Source: Podocnemis expansa (taxonomy: Eukaryota; Chordata; Testudines; Podocnemididae). From it: a stretch of 64,000 nucleotides of DNA. The DNA lies in assembly GCA_007922195.1 (NCBI GenBank), contig ML682038.1, forward strand, positions 7,525,176 to 7,589,175. Reading direction: 5' to 3'. The translations under genes were made by a program, and so were the position numbers. A model generated the notes under the pieces. That model saw only the letters and a list, made by a program, of their open reading frames with translations, was not told the DNA's origin and did no database searches. Shown here piece after piece: positions 57,574 through 64,000 of the stretch. Position 1 is the stretch's first letter; the number at the start of each line of letters is the position of its first letter.

Positions 57574-58760
57574 TTGATATACCCCCTATATACTATCTTC
57601 AGGCTCCTGTAGGATTCTATAGCTGAAGTGGCGTGACCAGCATAATGCATGCTAGGTTTGTTACAGACTGGGAACTCGATAGGATGAATATCTGCAACTT
57701 GAAGAGAAGAAAAATATGTAAGTTTTAACCTAATTTTTATGTGCTGAATAATTTTTTTCTCTTTGATATGTGGTGAATTCAGCACATCAATCTAAAATTC
57801 ATGGGTTTTTTTTTTAAGTTATCTGCAGGTCACATTTAAGAAGTTGATAATAACGAAGAGCTGAAAATATAGAGAACTGGAAAATGCTAAATCAGAACTT
57901 ATCAGAAAAAAAAATCTTTTTTTAGTAAATCAGATTAATAACAAGGACGGTTTCAACTGTTCTTCATTTCTAGGTATTTTAATACCCATGTTGAAAGGCT
58001 CAGATAGAGGGGTCATAAAAGTCACATGAATAATGTGGGAAGCAATAAGACTGGAGAAATAACCATTTTTTAACGGCTAAGAGGTGATCTTTGAATACTG
58101 ATTGTTTCTGCCAGCAAACACAACTGATTATTTCCTATCAAAAATGCAGTAACTGTTATTTCAACACATACATTATAAACTGTGGACTTCCTGGATGAAA
58201 TGAGGGAATTTGAATGACAGAAGAGAAAGTTACAGGAGACCCACCATTTTGCTTGCCTAAAAAAAGATATTAAAGGATAAACTGTAGTAATTCATTCTAG
58301 TACCCTAGTTAAATATTTACTAAATGCATATTCATTAAAAATCATTTTCAGAATAGCTTTTTGGAAACACCTGTGACAGTTTTGATAACTATAATTTTGC
58401 ATTCTGCTGCACTATCAATAAAAGCTGTCATTTTAGGTCTCAGTCTCACTGAGCTAGAGATGAAGGTTGTGAGAGAGAAATGCTGAGTGGCTAGTGGGTT
58501 TATTGAGCATGAATTCATTGTTTTTCATGGTTCAGTAAGATGAAGAAAGCTAAGTGCTGTTGGGCTAGCCAAAATATTACCTAGCGTACATCAAGAGACA
58601 TTGAACAGCAACAGCCTCTGCAGGACACCAATTTTTACAAACCCTCAGACACATCCCTGCATTAGACATTGATTCTTGTGACAGCTCCTGTTCTCAATGT
58701 CTTTTAAGTGCAGCTAGAGTAAGTTGCTCTTTTGGATAAGTCGGCACCACAGAGTGAACT
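57574..58760. other. Intergenic sequence, nothing recognised
   Basis: A+T-rich sequence without gene or recognised repeat. Confidence 0.5.
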
Positions 58761-58764
58761 TTCA

Positions 58765-59018
58765 GCCCAGGTAGATAGACTTACGCTAGCCCACTTTGAG
58801 CTAATGTGCTAAAAATAGTTGTTCACGCTGTGGCAACTTAGGCAACAGCTGGATCTAGTAACCCAAACTCAGACCCAAGTAGTCAAGTGAGCTTGAGAGC
58901 CCTAGCTGCAACCTTAGCCATGGTGTCTACACTGCTATTTTTACTTCGCCAGCTCAAGCTGAGCTTGTTCTGTCTATGTGGGCTGGGAGGTTCACTCCTA
59001 GCTACAGTGTAGATATGC
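58765..59018. mobile_element. Palindromic GTGTAGA-ended repeat
   Basis: The right end AGTGTAGATATGCC and the left region GGTAGATAGACTTACGCTAG are worn inverted repeats. Inside, GAGCTAATGTGCTAAAAATAG faces CTGCTATTTTTACTTCGCCA with GCTCAAGCTGAGC. It resembles the GTCTACAC class. The left boundary and duplication are uncertain. Confidence 0.5.
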
Positions 59019-59681
59019 CTTGTGAACCTGGGCCAGATTTACACTTTACACAGGGGCCTCAAACTCAAATCACCACAAGGGCCACATGAGGACTGGTACA
59101 TTACCCCAAGGGCCGCACTGAAACCTTTCCATACAACAATATTGCAAATATCAGTAACAGTAGTGGTGTTGCGGACTGCAGAAAATAGCTTTTGGGGCCG
59201 CATGTTTGAGACCCCTGCTTTACACACCCCTAGGCACAGTGTCTTCAGAGCTTGCCCCCAACCTCACTACCTACAGATGACCTTCGTGTTTTCTGCACAG
59301 GGAGGGGAGAATGACAGAAGAGCGTGGCTGACTAGGTCAGCTCCTCAGAGATGGGGAAAGAGGTGAGGGAAACCAGCTTAGCCAGCTCCAGGTAGGTGGA
59401 ATACGCTTACCCCCAGGCTCCAGTTCCCAGCCTGGCCAGGAGGTGGGGCTCCAGGGGGAAGAGGAGGAGCAGGGCAATGGGGCCCCAGGAGAAAGGAGGA
59501 GGAGCAGGGGGTAGGCCAGAGTTCAAGCACTTGCGTGAAGCCTGCAGATTGGCTGGGGCCTCTGGGCATGGGTCTCACTGGCCCATGCAGTAATCTGCCA
59601 CTGCTTAGGCACCCGTAGAATGCTGGCACCCACAGGTGCATGCCTAGTCTGCCTAATTGGACATCCAGCCCTGCCTGTGAG
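59019..59681. mobile_element. hAT-type element with a second MITE inside
   Basis: The outer element spans 59027-59673. Left end CCTGGGCCAGATTTAC and right end ACATCCAGCCCTG are worn inverted repeats. Flanks CTTGTGAA (59019-59026) and CCTGTGAG (59674-59681) match at six of eight positions. Its left arm is interrupted by the MITE at 59052-59217, after which it resumes with ACCCCTAGGCACAGTGTC. The GC-rich frames at 59378-59641 are not genes. Confidence 0.65.
59044..59225. mobile_element. hAT MITE related to the 6048-7723 element, perfect TSD
   Basis: It is a 166-bp element (59052-59217), with left end AGGGGCCTCAAACTCAAATC and right end GTTTGAGACCCCTG. It is flanked by an exact 8-bp duplication, CTTTACAC, at 59044-59051 and 59218-59225. 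Its left 110 bp align by eye with the left end of the transposase-bearing element at 6048 (ACTCAAA-CACCAC, ATGAGGA, CCCAAGGGCC, ACTGAAACCTTT). It is best read as an internally deleted derivative of that family. Confidence 0.9.
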
Positions 59682-60208
59682 GCCTAATCCTGCAAACCTT
59701 ATTCACAAAGGTGCTCCCAGAAAATTTTGACATGATATGCACTGTCAGTCTTGGTCACTTGTCCCAGTGACCTCTGCAATAGTTTGCGAAGTTTTTCACT
59801 CAGTTTGGCCCTGCCACCCCCATGTCACGATGGAAATCTGGTGGGGTCAAACCTGAGACAGACATGGGGAGGCCAGCACTGCTTTTCCCCACAGCTGCCA
59901 ATGATGAGTAATGCAACTACAGCATCAAGAATCATTGCTCATTCACACTCTTCACTGCATTGGGTTCTGATCTGGGTTTTAGGACAAACCCCACAATTTG
60001 TCCACATACAAAAACCTTATGCCAGGTGTGTTGCTGAGTTCATCCCACAAGAGATCTGAGTAGTTTAATGAGATGGCAGAAGGGGCCAGTTAAACATAGG
60101 TAGGTCCCTCATCCCCCTTAGCCTGTGGCTGTGCCCCAAAAGAAGAGCCAATCTTTTGGGGCCCCATGTGGTCTATAACAGAGTCCTGAACTGTTAACTT
60201 CCCCCTGC
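59682..60208. other. Intergenic sequence, nothing recognised
   Basis: No gene or repeat recognised. Confidence 0.5.
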
Positions 60209-60794
60209 AGGAGGAGCAGGTCTGGATTAACTGGCCCAAGAACCCTGGACTGCCTCCCAATACAGGGGACCCCTCCTGGTGTCCCATCCCCCAATTGCCG
60301 GGGGGCCCTGGGGCCAGAGAGCACTCCAGCTCTGGCCAGGTGGGGGGCAGCAGCTGGTGCATGGCATGGTGAGGTAACCCCCGGTGCAGACCCCCAGCGA
60401 TATGGGCCCTGGAGAACTACACTGCAGTGCCAGCTGCCCTGCTGGAGCAGACTGGGCTGCAGCTGGGCCCTGTGGACAGGCCCCAGGCCTGAGCTGAGCG
60501 AGCAGGTGGTGCCCCACCCTGTCACGCCCCCAGGGATGGACTAGCTGGCTCAGGGGTGGGGCAGGAGTGCAGAGCCATCCCGGCCTCTGCCTCCAGGGCC
60601 CACCCCATCCACTTCCCGCAGTGCTGGCAGAGCAGGAGCACTCTAACTGGTCCTGCCCTACTGGCACTGGGCGGGGCGGGGGGTGCCAAATTATCAGAGG
60701 GGTTTTAGGGACTGGAGCCTGGGGCCCCGCTTTTGGCTGGGGCCTAGGGCTTAAGCCCCTAAAGCTCCTCCAATAGTCTGACCCTGAGTAGGAG
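60209..60794. mobile_element. GC-rich hAT-type non-autonomous element
   Basis: It is 570 bp (60217-60786), with left end CAGGTCTGGATTAACTGGC and right end CCAATAGTCTGACCCTG, both forms of a CAGGGCCGGATTA-type terminus. Flanks AGGAGGAG (60209-60216) and AGTAGGAG (60787-60794) match at seven of eight. The interior is GC-rich and non-coding. The 197-aa minus frame (60820-60227) has no family resemblance and follows base composition. Confidence 0.75.
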
Positions 60795-61529
60795 AGAAGG
60801 AGATGGGGATGCCCAGTCACCCTGGCAAATTTTGTTCCTCATACAGTGGGAAAAGGGGAGGCAACAGCTGTCCCCAGCAACAAACAGAACAGAAGACAAC
60901 TTCTAATTTTGATTATTTATTATGTTTAATAGGTTTCTAATTTAATAGACCTCTTCCCACATTTTTATGAACATATGACGTTCTCAGGCCCATTTTTACC
61001 ACACAATAGTTTTTATTTCTGTTTGGAGGTTACTTTCAACTTAAAAATCTTTGGAGATAAAGTATTGCAAATAGGAAGGAAGAGTGGAGAGGTGACTACA
61101 AAGGAAAACTGATCCAAGGGTGCTACAGTTGCAGCCAGCAGAGGCCCCTCTGCCACACACATAGGCTATGGGGCAATATGTGTGGCATTCTTCATGCCAG
61201 CTGTCCATCTTGGAACTCATTCCCCCCATGATGGATTTGGAGCTGCACTGTGATGACTTATGACTAGTGTATTGTGGCCTGATTATTGACATGTATGACA
61301 ATATTTAATTCAACAGGAGTTTGTCTAGAGAAACAGGCTGGAGGAAAGGTTGCTAGCTTTCAGCAAACACAATTTGTTAAAGAACAGTGACACAGTTATT
61401 AGCTCTGATAATTTTGCCTGTAGGCAATCTGCAAAATTTGTTTTGACCATCCCAAAAAAGGCCCGTGAACACAGAGAAACAAAAGAACTCTGGCAGGCTT
61501 AAAGAAAAGAAGGTAGTAGCTGTTTGGGG
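60795..61529. other. Intergenic sequence, nothing recognised
   Basis: No gene or recognised repeat. Confidence 0.5.
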
Positions 61530-61578
61530 CAGTGGTTCTCAAGCAGGTGTATGCATAACCATGGGAGTATGCAGAGGT

Positions 61579-63503
61579 CTTCCAGGCAGTGGTTAAAGTA
61601 TAATTTGATGGGCCCCAGAACACTCCTAATCTCTGGGCCTTCCTCTCATGTTGTTTGGGCCCTCTTCATGCATGTGTGGGCCCCAGGCCAGGTAGCCATT
61701 TGCAACCACTTCTCAGTACCACATGCATCGGTTATTGCTCCATAAAAATACAAGCCCCGATCCTGTCCTCACATGCTGCCCCCTCTACTCCTCTGCATCT
61801 TCCTGACCTTGATCCCCCCCTGCCTCCACCACTCCCCAGCCTCCTCCACTCGCCAGCCCTGATCCTGGCCTGACACCCCCCCACACCCTGATCCTGGCCT
61901 CACACACTGGCCCCCTCTGCCCCCTACCCCCATCCCAGCTTCACACATTGCCCCCTCTGCCCCCCATCCCTGGTCTTGGCTTTACACAGTGCCTACTATG
62001 CCCCCCCGATGGTACTTGGTCCTGGCATGAATGCAGAGGACTGGACTCAGAGAACTGGACCACCACCCCCTTGCCTCACCTGCCCACCAACTTCCTGATC
62101 CCCTGGGACCCTTCCCCAGCAGCCCAGCCCCCATCTCCCCAACCCCCTTCCAGGAGCGTTGTTCCATTAAAAAAAAGATTCAGGGCACAGGCCCTGCACC
62201 TGCCTCCCCCCCAGCATCCCCCCCAAGGGCTCTGCAAGCCACTCCTGGCTCCTCCCCCCACAGCCTGGGCCCAGCTCCTACTCCTGCCCCCTCCACAGCT
62301 CCTCCACAGCCCAGTCCCAGGCCTTCCTCCCTCCAGCCCCAGCCTGGCCCCCCCACTGCCCCATTGGCCACAGTCCCATCCCCTTCCCACACAGAGAGCC
62401 CCAGGTCCCTGGGGCACACTCCATGGCCACCTCCAGGAGTCAGGGCCATCCTTAGGGTAGGGCAAGAGGGGCAGCTGTGCAGGGCTCTGCACTTTGGGGG
62501 GCCCCACGGGGCCCACACCACTGCCCCCGGCATGCTGGGGACTGGGTGAGCTGGCCAAAAGCGGCAGCCTGGTTCAGCGCTGCCCATCTGCCCCCCTGGC
62601 CACAAGCGCTGCTTTTGGCTCTGTGCCGGAGGCAGCAGGGAGGGGGCTGGAGGCAGCACAGGGCCTGTACTGCTACCCCCCCGGCTGCGCTGCCTCCTGG
62701 CCCCTCCCCACAGCTCTGGCACAGAGCTGAAAGCAGCACATGTGGGGAAGGGGCAGACTGGTAGCACTGAATTGGGTCACCGCTTTTTGCCAGCTCACCA
62801 GGTCTCCGGCAGGGGATGGCCAGAGCAGGGGCCTGCTCCTCCCTTGGGCTGGCCGGCCCTGCTCCCCCAGTTCTGGGAGGGGGTGTGTGGGGGCCCGCTT
62901 CCCTCTATGGACGGCCTTGACAGGATCCCAGGCCCCCCAGATACCACCCCTCCAGGCTCAGGGCTATCCACCCCCTTATCTTGTGGGGTCCACACAGGCC
63001 CCAGAGCTGCCACTACCTCTGTGCACACTGCCTGAGTTGGAAGAGAGGAGAGAGTTAAATTTCCCTCCCCTTTCTCCCTGTTCTGTGTAGGGGCTGCAAA
63101 AGGGAGGGGCAGGAAGTTCTCACTGCTCCCAGCAGGCGGGCTCTATAAGCCTGTGCTGCTGCCGGGGCTACAGAGATTCGGGGCACTGCTGGGGACGCAC
63201 AGGTGCTTGTGCCTTGTGTACCCAGTGCCAGCAATGCTCCTGTCCTCTGCCCTGACATGCCCACTGACCAGTCCCAGATGGGAGCCGGTGCTTTGCTTTT
63301 CCGTCCAGGCAGGCTCCAGTCTCTCCGTAGCACTGCCTGCCTTGTGCATGTGCTGGCAGCCAGGGCAGGGCAGAACCGGGCAGAACACAGTGTTCTGCCT
63401 CGTTGTTCTAGATTTAGTGGCCCTGGAACTCTGGCCCCTAAAATTCATGGGGCCTGGAACAGCGTTCCAGTGCATTCTGGCTTACTTTACCCCTGCTTCC
63501 AGC
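61579..63503. mobile_element. 1.9-kb GC-rich hAT-type insertion inside the 61530 element
   Basis: The element spans 61587-63495. Left end CAGTGGTTAAAGTATAATTT and right end GGCTTACTTTACCCCTG are inverted repeats. Flanks CTTCCAGG (61579-61586) and CTTCCAGC (63496-63503) match at seven of eight. The inside is C-rich on the plus strand and contains a third element at 62441-62919. Open frames of up to 195 aa across it, in five of the frames, are proline/glycine-rich composition artefacts. I see no transposase. Confidence 0.8.
62433..62927. mobile_element. hAT-type element nested inside the 1.9-kb insertion
   Basis: It is 479 bp (62441-62919), with left end CAGGGCCATCCTTAGGG and right end CTATGGACGGCCTTG, inverted repeats matching at about 12 of 15 bases. 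Flanks CCAGGAGT (62433-62440) and ACAGGATC (62920-62927) match at five of eight, so the duplication is only suggestive. Confidence 0.6.
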
Positions 63504-63825
63504 GGGTACATCCTCTTATTTAGGTATTTGCCTTGTTTTACAACAGCTTATATGAAAAGCACTAGCAAAGTCAATATAAACTAAATTTCATACAAACAAT
63601 TGCTAGTTTATACTGCTCTATTTACTATACACTGAAACGTAAGTACAATATTTATATTCTAAATGAGAAAGTAAGCAATTTTTCAGTAGTAGTGTGCTGT
63701 AAGACTTTCATGTCATCATTTTAAGGAAGTAGTTTTTAAGTGAGGTGTAATTTGGGCTAGGCAAGACAACTCAGACTTCTGAAAAGGATACAGCAGTCCA
63801 GAAAGATTGAGGGAGAGCCAGACTG

Positions 63826-64000
63826 TTACTTAGGATCCTGTTGGGGTTGTCTGAAGAAATTAAGTCTGCCTATATTACATCAGGAGATGGCAGATGAGGT
63901 AAGATGGACATGTGTGCAGCCCATTTGTTGTTTTAAAATCCTTTTTTCCTCTAATGCTTTGTTCTTTCTGCTAGAATAATCAATGCTTTTGTTTTAAGTA
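63826..64000. other. Intergenic sequence, nothing recognised
   Basis: Short A+T-rich end of the window with no recognised feature. Confidence 0.5.

Larger units (their letters stand above)
61530..63825 (+). mobile_element. hAT-type element split by a 1.9-kb hAT insertion
   Basis: The outer element starts CAGTGGTTCTCAAGCAGGTG and runs GTATGCATAACCATGGGAGT to AGAGGTCTTCCAGG (61586). It resumes at 63504 with GGGTACATCC, then TACAACAGCTTATATGAAAA, TTATACTGCTCTATTTACTA, GAGAAAGTAAGCAATTTTTC, and ends in a worn terminus near 63825 (GAAAGATTGAGGGAGAG). The two parts follow in order a repeat I recall from turtle DNA. The outer duplication is not readable. Confidence 0.7.

Noticed and set aside
60227..60820. 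197-aa minus-strand frame
   Set aside because: It lies almost entirely within the GC-rich hAT element 60217-60786 and shows no conserved motif.
61948..62767. Long open frames of 160-195 aa on both strands
   Set aside because: They are open in several frames on both strands, Pro/Gly/Ser/Leu-rich, and lie within GC-rich hAT elements. This is what GC-rich sequence with few stops looks like; there is no domain or splice structure.
63000..64000. CPA6 3' end as the next gene upstream
   Set aside because: Human synteny suggests CPA6 lies in this direction, but no carboxypeptidase motif or splice-flanked exon is visible. The region is made of transposons.

Overview
The window is vertebrate nuclear DNA, most likely from a turtle (Cryptodira probable). 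It is A+T-rich, nearly free of long open reading frames, and crowded with old transposons: CR1 LINE fragments, a tRNA-derived SINE with a CR1-like tail at about 32.06-32.18 kb (the tortoise Cry-type architecture), MIR-like SINEs, a high-copy short repeat I associate with turtle and crocodilian genomes, and many short hAT, mariner-like and Harbinger-like DNA elements. I see no bacterial-type gene layout, CRISPR array, rRNA gene or functional tRNA gene.

Only one host gene is supported: ARFGEF1 (BIG1, a brefeldin A-inhibited ARF guanine-nucleotide exchange factor) on the minus strand. Coding exon 1 is at 51286-51163. It lies in a CpG island (about 50.64-51.85 kb) with a TATA-less promoter carrying a YY1-like and a CRE-like site. 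Exon 2 is a 31-nt microexon at 85-55. Joining the two restores the family's N-terminal reading frame. Intron 1 (51162-86, about 51.1 kb) therefore fills most of the window, and the rest of the gene lies below coordinate 1.

Intron 1 holds: a partly deleted hAT element with a transposase remnant (6.05-7.72 kb); CR1 copies at 0.9, 2.9-3.8, 11.9-13.8, 22.5-22.9, 32.6 and 41.4-41.8 kb; a degenerate CR1-type ORF1 with an SGNH-esterase remnant (42.6-43.7 kb); two inverted copies of one hAT family (19.6-20.4 and 21.0-21.8 kb); several small elements whose target-site duplications can be read directly; and an unexplained GC-rich island (34.4-35.4 kb). Stretches of 1-4 kb between these are plain A+T-rich intron.

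The region 51.9-64 kb lies upstream of the ARFGEF1 promoter. It has no recognisable gene and is a nest of transposons: an inverted pair of TA-flanked MITEs, a GTCTACAC-ended family, a foldback of the short repeat carrying a single 12-bp target duplication, a hAT MITE inside another hAT element, and a three-level hAT nest at 61.5-63.8 kb. In human the next gene on this side is CPA6, but no CPA6 exon is visible here. I found no new biological system. The points most worth checking are the microexon, the chained upstream ORFs in the ARFGEF1 leader, the foldback and nested insertions, and the unexplained GC-rich block.
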